DNA of 64,000 bases from Aurantibacter_A sp039941195 (lineage in GTDB: Bacteria > Bacteroidota > Bacteroidia > Flavobacteriales > Flavobacteriaceae): positions 1 to 64,000 of the forward strand of contig NZ_JBDVFA010000012.1 of assembly GCF_039941195.1 (NCBI RefSeq). Direction: 5' to 3'. The notes beneath the pieces were generated by a model. The model did no database searches, was not told the DNA's origin, and saw only the letters and a list, made by a program, of their open reading frames with translations. Positions 26,926 through 36,043 of this stretch are shown piece by piece; within the stretch, counting starts at the first letter, position 1; every line of letters starts with the position of its first letter. The position numbers and the translations under genes were made by a program.

Positions 26926-27222
26926 ATGGCGGAAAAGCTCAAAATAAAGCTTTCGATAGCAGATAGAGTATACCCTCTAACGATTGACCCCAGTCAAGAA
27001 GAAGGTTTACGCAAAGCCGCTAAAAATATTGAACAGTTGGCAAAGAAATTTGAACAAAACTATGCCGTTCGAGATAAGCAAGATGTGTTAGCCATGTGCG
27101 CACTTCAATTTGCTTCAAAAATAGAACAGCGTGGAATAGATAGTTCATCAGGTACACAAGAGGCCGTTGATCGCCTTTCTGCACTAGATGATTTGGTTAG
27201 TTCAAAGCTTGGTTTAAAATAA
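26926..27222 (+). CDS. zapA: Cell division protein ZapA
   Basis: A 98-residue ZapA-family protein that bundles FtsZ filaments at the division ring. The N-terminal strand region (LKIKLSIADRVYPLTIDPSQEEGLRKAAKNI, residues 4-34 in outline) and the C-terminal helix with AMCALQFASKIEQ match the family, and the length is normal. It sits in the order zapA, 6S-type RNA, rny; zapA next to the 6S RNA gene is also seen in Enterobacteria. Confidence 0.88.
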   Translation: MAEKLKIKLSIADRVYPLTIDPSQEEGLRKAAKNIEQLAKKFEQNYAVRDKQDVLAMCALQFASKIEQRGIDSSSGTQEAVDRLSALDDLVSSKLGLK

Positions 27223-27250
27223 ATACGTTCTTTAAAATACATTAGTTACT

Positions 27251-27419
27251 GCCCACATTGGTAATATCTTTTGACAAACTCAACATTAATTTTGTTTAAA
27301 AAGGGTGAGTTTAAGTTGTAAAAGCAGGCCTTACTTGTATAAGGATCCTTGATCAGCTTGGTAGCCCTAAACCTGTTTACTGGAGTTTGTACAAAACTTC
27401 TCCAATGTGGGCTTTTTTT
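27251..27419 (+). ncRNA. ssrS: 6S-like regulatory RNA
   Basis: Between zapA and rny. The closing stem is perfect over 11 pairs: GCCCACATTGG (27251-27261) with CCAATGTGGGC (27402-27412), followed directly by a T-run that ends transcription. Inside, ACAAACTC (27274-27281) pairs with GAGTTTGT (27383-27390), and CCTTA/TAAGG forms a terminal hairpin near 27330, leaving a large central unpaired region. A long rod with an open central bubble is the 6S form, which mimics an open promoter and binds RNA polymerase. The ends are estimates; the 5' end may lie a few bases upstream. Confidence 0.75.
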
Positions 27420-27421
27420 AT

Positions 27422-27440
27422 GCAAAACTTAAGGTTTTGC
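27422..27440 (+). promoter_or_regulatory. Hairpin GCAAAAC-TTAAG-GTTTTGC in the rny leader
   Basis: A perfect seven-pair inverted repeat with a five-base loop, just after the T-run of the 6S-like RNA. It lacks a T-run of its own, so it is more likely an RNA-stability or processing element in the rny leader than a terminator. Confidence 0.4.
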
Positions 27441-27515
27441 TAATGCGGCTAAGAGGTCGCGTATCAGACTCAAAATGCTCTAGTTAACACTAAAGTAGTA
27501 CTTAAATTTAATCAT

Positions 27516-29084
27516 ATGGATAATATCACAATAGCGGTTGCGGCCGTTGTAGGCCTAGTAATAGGTTTTTTAATAGCAAAGTTTATGGAAAAAGGTAAAG
27601 CCTCCAAGACTGTTGCTAATGCTAAGAATGATGCTAATAGCATTATAAAAGATGCAAAATTAGAAGCTGAGAGTATTAAAAAAGATAAGATTTTTCAAGC
27701 AAAGGAGAAATTCCTTGAACTAAAAGCAGAACACGAAAAAGTTATAAATAATAAGGATAAGAAAATTAATGAAGCTGAAAAACGTACACGTGATAAAGAA
27801 TCACAAATTAGTAGTGAACTAGCAAAGAATAAAAAATTGAATGATCAGTTGGGTCACAAGCTTAAAGAGGTTGAACATAAAAATGATTTTTTAAGTAAGA
27901 AGCAATCTGAGCTTGAAAAATTACATACCAGTAAAGTTCAGCAATTAGAAGTGATATCAGGTTTATCTGCTGATGACGCGAAAGGACAGTTAATGGAGTC
28001 GTTAAAAGAGACTGCCAAAACTGAGGCCATGGCATTTATTCAAACTACTGTGGAGGAAGCGAAACTTACAGCACAGCAAGAAGCTAGGAAAATTGTTATT
28101 AATACAATTCAAAGAGTAGGAACAGAAGAAGCTGTTGAAAATTGTGTTTCAGTTTTTAATATAGAATCTGATGATGTTAAAGGAAGAATTATTGGTAGAG
28201 AAGGGCGTAATATTAGGGCGCTAGAATCTGCTACCGGTGTTGAGATTATTGTAGATGATACACCCGAAGCAATTATTTTATCATGTTTCGATTCTGTTCG
28301 TAGAGAAGTAGCTCGTTTATCATTACATAAATTGGTGACAGATGGAAGAATACATCCAGCTAGAATTGAAGAAATAGTAAAAAAGACTGAAAAGCAAATT
28401 GAGCAAGAAATTGTAGAAGTAGGAAAGCGTGCGATAATTGATTTAGGTATTCATGGTTTACATCCCGAATTGGTACGAGCAGTGGGTAGAATGAAATATC
28501 GTTCGTCTTATGGTCAAAACTTATTACAGCATTCAAGAGAGGTTTCTAAGCTTTGCGGTATTATGGCAGCCGAATTAGGTTTAAACCCTAAAATAGCTAA
28601 ACGAGCTGGTCTTTTACACGATATTGGTAAAGTGCCAAATACAGAGGCGGAAATTGAAACACCACATGCTATTTTAGGAATGCAATGGGCAGAAAAATAT
28701 GGCGAAAAAGAAGATGTTTGTAATGCCATAGGAGCTCACCATGACGAGATTGAAATGAAGAATTTAATCTCTCCAATTGTTCAAGTTTGTGATGCAATTA
28801 GTGGCGCGAGACCTGGAGCAAGAAGACAAGTGTTAGATTCTTATATACAACGTTTAAAGGATTTAGAAGAAGTAGCTTTCGGTTTTGCCGGTGTTCAAAA
28901 AGCTTATGCAATTCAAGCTGGTAGAGAACTTCGGGTTATTGTAGAAAGTGAAAAGGTAACTGATGAAAAAGCTTCGCAATTGTCTTTTGAAATTTCACAA
29001 AAAATACAAACAGATATGACCTATCCTGGTCAAGTTAAGGTAACAGTTATTCGCGAAACACGTGCAGTGAATGTAGCGAGGTAA
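27516..29084 (+). CDS. rny: Ribonuclease Y
   Basis: A 522-residue membrane-anchored endoribonuclease that starts mRNA decay. In order: an N-terminal membrane segment (ITIAVAAVVGLVIGFLIA), a long charged coiled coil to about residue 210, a KH RNA-binding domain (GRIIGREGRNIRALE), and an HD domain whose catalytic pair is in LLHDIGKVPN, followed by HHDEIE. Length matches the family. It has no obvious promoter of its own close to the ATG and may be reached by transcription through the 6S-like RNA. A strong terminator follows. Confidence 0.95.
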   Translation: MDNITIAVAAVVGLVIGFLIAKFMEKGKASKTVANAKNDANSIIKDAKLEAESIKKDKIFQAKEKFLELKAEHEKVINNKDKKINEAEKRTRDKESQISSELAKNKKLNDQLGHKLKEVEHKNDFLSKKQSELEKLHTSKVQQLEVISGLSADDAKGQLMESLKETAKTEAMAFIQTTVEEAKLTAQQEARKIVINTIQRVGTEEAVENCVSVFNIESDDVKGRIIGREGRNIRALESATGVEIIVDDTPEAIILSCFDSVRREVARLSLHKLVTDGRIHPARIEEIVKKTEKQIEQEIVEVGKRAIIDLGIHGLHPELVRAVGRMKYRSSYGQNLLQHSREVSKLCGIMAAELGLNPKIAKRAGLLHDIGKVPNTEAEIETPHAILGMQWAEKYGEKEDVCNAIGAHHDEIEMKNLISPIVQVCDAISGARPGARRQVLDSYIQRLKDLEEVAFGFAGVQKAYAIQAGRELRVIVESEKVTDEKASQLSFEISQKIQTDMTYPGQVKVTVIRETRAVNVAR

Positions 29085-29104
29085 CGATCAAACTAATTTA
29101 TTTT

Positions 29105-29130
29105 AACGGGGCTTTTTAGCCCCGTTTTTT
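29105..29130 (+). terminator. Intrinsic terminator after rny
   Basis: Arms AACGGGGCT and AGCCCCGTT close a TTTT loop and are followed by a T-run. Confidence 0.92.
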
Positions 29131-29231
29131 ATTAAATTAACATTTATTCTTTTCCGTCTTTTTATGATTATTATCATGGTTTTAGAGTCCGTTAGTTTGT
29201 AGTTTTAATTTGAATTTAAAATTAGATTACG

Positions 29232-29651
29232 ATGAAAAAGCGAACACCAATTTCTGAGATTATGACTAAAAAAGTCATTACTTTAAATACTACTGATGAT
29301 TTGGATACTGCCGAACGTCTTTTTAAAAAGAATAATATTAGGCACATTCCTGTTGTATCTGGAAAAGAGGTAATTGGAATGTTAAGTTTAACGGATTTGC
29401 TTCGAATTAGTTTTGCCGATGCAACAGAAGACGAGGATGAATCTGTTGAAACTATAGTGTATAATATGTTTACCATTGAACAGGTGATGGCAAAGAATTT
29501 AATCAGTGTTTCTTCTACAACAACGATAAAAGAAGTGGCACAAATATTATCTAAAAAGGAGTTTCACGCCATTCCAGTAATTGATAATGGAGCGATAAGC
29601 GGCATAGTAACTACAACCGATTTAATTAATTATTTAATCGAGCAGTTTTAA
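29232..29651 (+). CDS. Two-CBS-domain protein
   Basis: A 139-residue protein made of a CBS pair: the first from about residue 8 (ISEIMTKKVITLNTTD to VIGMLSLTDLLR), the second from about 80 (IEQVMAKNLISVSSTT to ISGIVTTTDLINYL). CBS pairs bind adenine nucleotides and act as energy or nucleotide sensors. No effector domain is attached, so the partner is unknown. Length is typical of stand-alone CBS proteins. Confidence 0.88.
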   Translation: MKKRTPISEIMTKKVITLNTTDDLDTAERLFKKNNIRHIPVVSGKEVIGMLSLTDLLRISFADATEDEDESVETIVYNMFTIEQVMAKNLISVSSTTTIKEVAQILSKKEFHAIPVIDNGAISGIVTTTDLINYLIEQF

Positions 29652-29703
29652 GTAAGAATAGACTATTATCTAATAGCTCCTAAGAAAAATAGATTCATTA
29701 AAA

Positions 29704-29735
29704 AAGCCCTTTATTGACACTAAAATAAAGGGCTT
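29704..29735. terminator. Bidirectional terminator between the CBS gene and purA
   Basis: Arms AAGCCCTTTATT and AATAAAGGGCTT pair perfectly around an eight-base loop, with A-rich sequence before; it ends the minus-strand purA unit and probably the plus-strand CBS gene. Confidence 0.75.
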
Positions 29736-29756
29736 CTAATAAAAGTTATAGAATTT

Positions 29757-31028
29757 TTATCTATGAATTGTTTGTGTTCTATCGGGACCTACAGATACTA
29801 TTGAAATAGGTACTTCTAGTTCTTTTTCTAAATAGTCGATATAGGCATTAAGAGTTGCCGGCAATTCGGAATCAGAACTCATTTTGGTAAGGTCATCCTC
29901 CCAACCATCGACTTCCGTATAGATAGGGGTTACATTTTCAGGTTCTATATTATAAGGCAAATGCGATATTTCTTTTCCTTGATAGTTATATGAGGTACAT
30001 ATTTTTAGGGTATCAAATCCACTTAAAACATCACCTTTCATCATCATAAGGTTGGTTACACCATTTACTTGTACGGCATATTTTAACGCTACTAAATCTA
30101 ACCAGCCACATCTTCTTGGACGGCCCGTTGTTGCTCCAAATTCATTACCTACTCTTGCCATTGTTTTACCATCGTCATCAAACAGTTCGGTAGGGAAGGG
30201 GCCACTTCCAACTCGCGTGGTATAAGCTTTAAAAATTCCAAAAACCTTTCCAATTTTATTTGGTGGTACACCCAATCCAGTACAAGCACCAGCTGCTGTT
30301 GTGTTAGATGATGTAACAAATGGGTACGTGCCAAAATCTATATCAAGTAGGGAACCTTGAGCTCCCTCTGCTAATATTTTTTTACCTTCACGTTGTGCTT
30401 GGTGTAAGTATTCTTCACTATCAATAAAAGTTAACTTTTTAAGTTCTTCAACACCTTCACAAAATTCTACTTCCAAATCTTTTAGGTCGTATTCTAGATC
30501 AACATCATAATAGTCAATCATACTTTCATGCTTATCCGCTAATGCTCTGTACTTGTCTTTCCAGTTATCAAGTTCAAGATCACCAACGCGCATACCATTT
30601 CTACCGGTTTTATCCATGTAGGTTGGACCTATACCCTTTAAAGTTGAGCCAATTTTAGCTTTACCTTTAGAAGCTTCAGATGCAGCATCAAGTAAACGAT
30701 GCGTAGGTAGAATTAAATGAGCTTTTCTGGAAATAAAAAGCTTTGACTTTGTATCTAGATTGAACTTTTTTAAATTGTCAAGTTCTTTTTTAAATATTAC
30801 GGGATCAATTACTACACCATTACCTACTACGTTAACAGCATTATCGTGAAATATGCCTGATGGAATGGTATGCAATACATGCTTAATCCCATCGAATTCT
30901 AAGGTGTGTCCAGCATTAGGGCCACCTTGAAAACGGGCTATGATATCATAATTCTTAGTAAGTACGTCAACTATTTTTCCTTTTCCTTCGTCGCCCCATT
31001 GGAGGCCTAACAGTAGATCTACCGCCAT
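29757..31028 (-). CDS. purA: Adenylosuccinate synthetase
   Basis: A 423-residue enzyme that joins IMP and aspartate with GTP to make adenylosuccinate, the first step from IMP to AMP. The P-loop GDEGKGKIVD, the IMP-binding GGPNAGHTL, and the GTP motif near the C-terminus (SVGPDRTQTI) are all present and length is standard. It is 13 bases downstream of the Fur-family gene, so probably co-transcribed with it. Confidence 0.95.
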   Translation of the reverse strand: MAVDLLLGLQWGDEGKGKIVDVLTKNYDIIARFQGGPNAGHTLEFDGIKHVLHTIPSGIFHDNAVNVVGNGVVIDPVIFKKELDNLKKFNLDTKSKLFISRKAHLILPTHRLLDAASEASKGKAKIGSTLKGIGPTYMDKTGRNGMRVGDLELDNWKDKYRALADKHESMIDYYDVDLEYDLKDLEVEFCEGVEELKKLTFIDSEEYLHQAQREGKKILAEGAQGSLLDIDFGTYPFVTSSNTTAAGACTGLGVPPNKIGKVFGIFKAYTTRVGSGPFPTELFDDDGKTMARVGNEFGATTGRPRRCGWLDLVALKYAVQVNGVTNLMMMKGDVLSGFDTLKICTSYNYQGKEISHLPYNIEPENVTPIYTEVDGWEDDLTKMSSDSELPATLNAYIDYLEKELEVPISIVSVGPDRTQTIHR

Positions 31029-31041
31029 GTATTAAATGCAA

Positions 31042-31497
31042 TTATTGGTTAGTGGATTTTTCTTTATTTTTTGTTCCGTAAAAATATAGTGAGTGGTTGT
31101 TAATTTTTATGTCAAAAACTTCTTCTATTGTTTTTTTTATGGATTGTATTCTAGGATCACAAAATTCCATTACTTCACCGGTATCGGTTAAGATAACATG
31201 GTCATGTTGTCTATCAAAATACGATTTCTCGTATTGCGCTTGATTTTTGCCAAATTGGTGTTTCCGCACCAATTTACATTCAAGTAAAAGTTCTATTGTA
31301 TTATAAAGAGTAGCTCTACTAACCCTATAATTTTTATTCTTCATATTAATATATAACGACTCGATATCAAAATGATCTTCGCTTTCATATATTTCTTGAA
31401 GTATAGCGTAACGTTCCGGAGTTTTTCTATGTCCGTTTTCCCCTAGAAAAGAGGTGAATACACTTTTTACAATGTCTTGATTTTTATTTTTCGCCAT
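31042..31497 (-). CDS. Fur family transcriptional regulator lacking the CXXC zinc pairs
   Basis: A 151-residue winged-helix regulator. The DNA-binding part contains RKTPERYAIL and RVSRATLYNTI, and the dimer/metal part contains DRQHDHVILTDTG. In most Fur proteins the last motif carries a CXXC zinc site; here the two positions are Leu/Thr and Thr, so the structural zinc pair is missing. The sensing His residues remain. The regulated metal or signal is therefore uncertain (iron, zinc or peroxide). Encoded with purA downstream and relA/spoT upstream, an order I believe is common in Flavobacteriia. Confidence 0.85.
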   Translation of the reverse strand: MAKNKNQDIVKSVFTSFLGENGHRKTPERYAILQEIYESEDHFDIESLYINMKNKNYRVSRATLYNTIELLLECKLVRKHQFGKNQAQYEKSYFDRQHDHVILTDTGEVMEFCDPRIQSIKKTIEEVFDIKINNHSLYFYGTKNKEKSTNQ

Positions 31498-31612
31498 GAT
31501 AGTACAAATACCGCCAAAGATGTAAATGTACGGCTATATTTCAATATAGATTACGGAGTAAGCTCGAAAGTTTTCAACCTAAAATTGTATAATTAATAGG
31601 GTGCACCGAAAA

Positions 31613-33817
31613 TTAAAGCCTTCGCACCTTATCTATACCGTTAATATCTTTCAATTTCTCGGTAAGAATTTTAATCATTGCTTTGTTTTTTACCACTACG
31701 GTTATTTTACCTGTAAAGGTTCCACCATCAGTACTAAAATTTAAATTACGCATATTTACGTTCAAATTATCTGAAATCACTTCTGTAATATCACTTACAA
31801 GACCAAGATTATCAATACCTGTTAATTGTATCACAGCCTTAAATTCTTCTTGAGATGAGTCAATCCATCGCGCATTAATAATGCGATACGCATAATGTGC
31901 TTGCAATGAGATTGAATTCGGACAATTTTTATTGTGAACTTTTATTCCTTCATTAACACTTATAAAGCCAAAAACTTTATCTCCTGGTATGGGGTTACAA
32001 CATTTTGATAAGGTATATTCTAATTTTTCTTCCTCCTTACCAAAAACTAACATGTCATATTTAGAAGTAATTTCTTCTTTGTCAATGTTTTCTTGTACAG
32101 GGCTCCTTCGCATTTTATTCTTAAAGAAACTGATGAAAGCATTGTTGTATGATGATGCGAAGTCTTTAATCATTTGATTATCAATAACCCCAATGCCAAT
32201 GCGATAGAATAAGTCTAGACTCGTACTTAGTTTAAAATGGGCTACCATTTTATTAATTGAGTCTTCATTTAATTTAATTTTTTGCGACTTTAATTTTCTC
32301 CGCAAAGTTTCTTTTCCTTCAAGCGAAATTGATTTTTTCTCTTCTCTTAATGAAGATTTTATTTTTGCCCTTGCCCTTGCAGTAGTTGCATAATCTAACC
32401 AGTTCTGATTTGGTTTTGCTTGATCAGAGGTCATAATTTCTACTTGATCTCCACTATGGAGGGTAGTATTTAATGGAACTAGTTTTCCATTAACCTTGGC
32501 ACCTCTTGTTCTTAGTCCTACTTCTGTATGTACATTAAAAGCAAAATCTAAAGGAGTAGCTCCTTTCGGCAGTGATTTTAATTCACCTTTTGGGGTGAAA
32601 ACAAATATTTCTTTTGAATAAAGGTTAAGCTTAAATTCCTCAACGAAATCTACAGCGTTAGTATTAGAACTTTCTAAAGCTTCTTGCAACTTGTTTAGCC
32701 ATACTTCAATTCCCTGTTCCTTTTGGTCTCCATGTTTATACTTGAAATGAGCAGCATATCCTTTTTCAGCAATTTCATGCATACGTTCACTACGAATCTG
32801 AACTTCAACCCAACGTCCTTTTGGCCCCATTACAGTAATATGTAGCGCCTCATAACCAGTGGATTTCGGAGATGAAATCCAATCGCGTAATCGAACTGGG
32901 TTGGGTGTGAAGTGGTCTGTTACAATCGAATATATTTTCCAAGCTATAAACTTCTCATTACGTGCATCAGCCTTGTATATAATTCGGATTGCAAATTTGT
33001 CATAAATCTCATTAAAATTTACATTCTGCGCTTTCATTTTTCTACGAATAGAAAAAATAGATTTCATTCGACCTTTAATGTAGTAATTAAGCTTTTCCTT
33101 TTTTAAAGTAGCATCAATTATTCCAGAAAACGCATCAATATAAGCTTGTTGTTCTTCCTTAGATTCTTCAATTTTACTTGCAATATCTTTGTAAACATCT
33201 GGCTCGGTATATTTTAAACTAAGATCTTCGAGATCGGTCTTAATATTATAGAGTCCAATACGGTGTGCTAAAGGCGCATATATATAAAGTGTCTCAGACG
33301 CCATTTGAACCTGTTTGTGTTCAGGCATGGCATCCATGGTGAGCATATTATGATATCGGTCAGCAATTTTTATGATAATTACTCGAACGTCATCGTTCAA
33401 AGTAAGCAGCATTTTCCTGAAGTTCTCTGCTTGTTGCGAGGTACTCGTATCTTTTTTAAGGTGAGCAATTTTGGTCAATCCATCAACTATTCTGGCAATA
33501 GTTTCTCCAAACATTCTTTCAATGTCATCAAGAGTGTACTCTGTATCTTCAACAACGTCATGCAGTAAAGCAGAAGCAATGGAAGTGGCATCTAATCCTA
33601 TTTCAGAAGCTACAATTTTAGCTACAGCGATAGGATGAAAAACATAGGCCTCGCCAGATTTTCTTCGCTGATTTTTGTGCCCATCAACAGCAACCTCAAA
33701 TGCGGAACGTATCAGTTTTTTATCATCGTCAGAAAGCGTTTGATAACTGATACCCAGCAATTCTTTGTACTGCTTGGCAATTTCCTTATTCTCTTGTTCT
33801 ATAGCTGTTTGCGTCAT
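31613..33817 (-). CDS. Bifunctional (p)ppGpp synthetase/hydrolase (RelA/SpoT family)
   Basis: A 734-residue stringent-response enzyme. Order: HD hydrolase domain (HPIAVAKIVASE, with the catalytic HDVVEDT intact), synthetase domain (STGYEALHITV and VEVQIRSERMHEIAEKGYAAH), TGS domain from about residue 405 (VFTPKGELKSLPKGATPLDFA), and a C-terminal ACT domain. Because the hydrolase motif is present it should both make and destroy (p)ppGpp. Length is that of Rel/SpoT long enzymes. It is a separate unit from the Fur gene (115-base gap), though readthrough is possible. Confidence 0.93.
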   Translation of the reverse strand: MTQTAIEQENKEIAKQYKELLGISYQTLSDDDKKLIRSAFEVAVDGHKNQRRKSGEAYVFHPIAVAKIVASEIGLDATSIASALLHDVVEDTEYTLDDIERMFGETIARIVDGLTKIAHLKKDTSTSQQAENFRKMLLTLNDDVRVIIIKIADRYHNMLTMDAMPEHKQVQMASETLYIYAPLAHRIGLYNIKTDLEDLSLKYTEPDVYKDIASKIEESKEEQQAYIDAFSGIIDATLKKEKLNYYIKGRMKSIFSIRRKMKAQNVNFNEIYDKFAIRIIYKADARNEKFIAWKIYSIVTDHFTPNPVRLRDWISSPKSTGYEALHITVMGPKGRWVEVQIRSERMHEIAEKGYAAHFKYKHGDQKEQGIEVWLNKLQEALESSNTNAVDFVEEFKLNLYSKEIFVFTPKGELKSLPKGATPLDFAFNVHTEVGLRTRGAKVNGKLVPLNTTLHSGDQVEIMTSDQAKPNQNWLDYATTARARAKIKSSLREEKKSISLEGKETLRRKLKSQKIKLNEDSINKMVAHFKLSTSLDLFYRIGIGVIDNQMIKDFASSYNNAFISFFKNKMRRSPVQENIDKEEITSKYDMLVFGKEEEKLEYTLSKCCNPIPGDKVFGFISVNEGIKVHNKNCPNSISLQAHYAYRIINARWIDSSQEEFKAVIQLTGIDNLGLVSDITEVISDNLNVNMRNLNFSTDGGTFTGKITVVVKNKAMIKILTEKLKDINGIDKVRRL

Positions 33818-33916
33818 ACTATATTAAAAATACGCCGATCTTTAATAGTACACAACAAAAATTACATCTAGTGTATATTTAAACGACCAATGTAGAATAG
33901 GGGGTTAGTGGATATT

Positions 33917-35143
33917 TTATGACCTCAAGTTTCGAATTCTTTCAACTAAAGGAGGGTGAGAATAGTGCATGAATACAAAGGCCGGATGTGGGGTAAGATT
34001 GCTCAAACTATTTTTAGACAATTTTTTCAATGAGGTGATTAAAGGCTGGCCTGTAAAAGTTTTTTTAGCATAATCATCGGCCTGAAATTCAAATTTACGG
34101 GAGAGGTAATTCATAATTAATCCCGTTAATTCAGATATGGGACTATATAGAATTCCAAAACCAATAAGTGCTGCATGAAAACTAGGTTGCAATACGCCTA
34201 TAGCATGAGAGACCTCAGGATTATTGACAAAAAGTGAAAGAACAAATAAAGTCAATCCTGTTAATAAAAGTGAAGCAATCATATTAAAAATAATATGTTT
34301 TCGTTTATAATGTCCAACCTCGTGAGCGAGTACTGCTACAATTTCATCGACATTTAAATCATTTATTAAGGTATCGTAAAGCGTTACTCTTTTTTCTCGC
34401 CCAAAACCTGAAAAATAAGCATTGGCTTTTGTGGACCTTTTAGAACCATCAATAACGAAAATATTCTTTAATTCAAATCCAACCTTTTCTGCGTAAGTAG
34501 TGATTTTAGTTTTTAACTCACCTTCTTCAAGCGGAGTTTGTTTATTAAAAAGCGGAACAATTAATCTGCTATAAAATAAGTTCATAAATATTGAAAATAC
34601 CGCTACAACCGCCCACGCGTACAACCAAAAATTATTACCTGCCCATTGAAAAAACCATAGTATAAGTGCCAAGATTCCACCGCCTACAATGGCGAGCATA
34701 AACCAACCTTTAATTTTATCAAGGATAAAAAGTTTCGGAGTAGATTTATTGAATCCAAATTTCTCTTCTATAACGAAAGTTTGGTAGTAAGAGAATGGGG
34801 TTGTAATAATGGAACTGCCAATCATTATTATTCCAAAGAATATTAGCGCAATTACAATAGGTTGATTACTCATACTCCTTGCAAGTTCGTCTACCCACTC
34901 AAATCCACCAAAAAGCAAAAATGTTAAAGTCAACAGTAATGAGAAAGTTGAACTTAGTAATCCAAATTTATAATTGGTCTGTTTATAATCTTGAGACTTA
35001 CGATATTCTTCTTCGTCAAAAACATCAGCTAATTCATTAGGCACAGGGTCACTAAAGTGTTTAGCATTTAAATAATTCATAACTGTTTCCAGCATGAATT
35101 GAAAAATTAAAATTGCAATAATGATGTAGAAAAAGTAGTTCAA
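33917..35143 (-). CDS. M48 family zinc metallopeptidase (Ste24/CAAX protease-like)
   Basis: A 408-residue integral membrane protease. Several membrane segments frame a zinc site: VLAHEVGHYKRKH supplies the two zinc His and catalytic Glu, and FEFQADDYA, about 60 residues on, supplies the third ligand. The N-terminal region (ISQF/KYNFG-type Ste24 motifs, YKQTNYKFGLL and FGFNKSTPKLFI) identifies the Ste24 subfamily. It would cleave membrane or misfolded proteins. It ends 29 bases from the TrmH-type gene upstream and may share its transcript. Confidence 0.9.
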   Translation of the reverse strand: MNYFFYIIIAILIFQFMLETVMNYLNAKHFSDPVPNELADVFDEEEYRKSQDYKQTNYKFGLLSSTFSLLLTLTFLLFGGFEWVDELARSMSNQPIVIALIFFGIIMIGSSIITTPFSYYQTFVIEEKFGFNKSTPKLFILDKIKGWFMLAIVGGGILALILWFFQWAGNNFWLYAWAVVAVFSIFMNLFYSRLIVPLFNKQTPLEEGELKTKITTYAEKVGFELKNIFVIDGSKRSTKANAYFSGFGREKRVTLYDTLINDLNVDEIVAVLAHEVGHYKRKHIIFNMIASLLLTGLTLFVLSLFVNNPEVSHAIGVLQPSFHAALIGFGILYSPISELTGLIMNYLSRKFEFQADDYAKKTFTGQPLITSLKKLSKNSLSNLTPHPAFVFMHYSHPPLVERIRNLRS

Positions 35144-35171
35144 ATTTCAGATTTAAAAGGTAAAGCGTTGA

Positions 35172-35981
35172 CTAATTAAAATTACGTTGTCTTTTAGCTT
35201 CAAAGATAAGTATTGCTGCAGATACCGATACATTCATTGAGTCAATTTGACCACTCATAGGTATTATAAGGTTTTGGTCGGTATTGTCAATCCATTTTGC
35301 CGTTAATCCTGTAGATTCTGTACCCATAGTAATAGCTGCAGCACCTGTGAAATCTATTTCTGCATAATTTTTAGATGCCTGTAATGAGGCCGTGTAAATT
35401 AAGATGTTATTTTCTTTTAAAAAAGAAATTACCTCTTCCGAACTCGCAATAGCAACGTTATTAGTAAATACACAACCGACACTAGATCGGATAATATTCG
35501 GATTGTATAAATCAGTTTTAGAATCTGCAATTATTACGGCATCAATATTTGCTGCATCAGCTGTGCGTAACATAGCTCCAATATTACCCGGTTTTTCAGG
35601 CGACTCAAGCACCAGTATTAAAGGATTAACTTTTTTAAATTTTAAAGAACTTAAGTCGTGATCTTTAGCTTCAACTATTGCAATTAGTCCTTCAGTTGTT
35701 TCTCGATAAGCTAATTTTTGATAAACCGCTTTTGAGATTGAAATGATTTCTGAAATTTTATCGCCTAGGAACAAATTTGAAATTGCTTTAAGTTCGATTA
35801 AATCTTCCTGAAAAAATAGGCTTATAATTTTATAGTTACCATGTAACGCCAATTGCAATTCTCGCTGGCCTTCCAAAATAAATAATCCTGTTTTCTTGCG
35901 TTCACGAGATTTTTCTTTTAGTAAGAGAACTTTCTTTACTAAAGCGTTTTGAACACTACTTATATGTTTAATTTCGGTCAT
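35172..35981 (-). CDS. TrmH/SpoU family RNA 2'-O-methyltransferase
   Basis: About 269 residues. An N-terminal substrate-binding domain (KHISSVQNALVKKVLLL) is followed by the knotted SPOUT domain with the three motifs LESPEKPGNIGAMLRTAD, IIRSSVGCVFTN/ITMGTESTGL and IPMSGQIDSMNVSVSAAI. This is the layout of TrmH/RlmB-like enzymes that 2'-O-methylate rRNA or tRNA; the target is not readable. I chose the ATG at 35981, since the preceding frame to 36029 is a hydrophobic stretch not found in the family. Confidence 0.88.
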   Translation of the reverse strand: MTEIKHISSVQNALVKKVLLLKEKSRERKKTGLFILEGQRELQLALHGNYKIISLFFQEDLIELKAISNLFLGDKISEIISISKAVYQKLAYRETTEGLIAIVEAKDHDLSSLKFKKVNPLILVLESPEKPGNIGAMLRTADAANIDAVIIADSKTDLYNPNIIRSSVGCVFTNNVAIASSEEVISFLKENNILIYTASLQASKNYAEIDFTGAAAITMGTESTGLTAKWIDNTDQNLIIPMSGQIDSMNVSVSAAILIFEAKRQRNFN

Positions 35982-36043
35982 CAGAACAAATGTAAAGAAA
36001 AGTGAAAGGGTGCGACCAAGAGTATTCAATCTAAATGTAAAAA

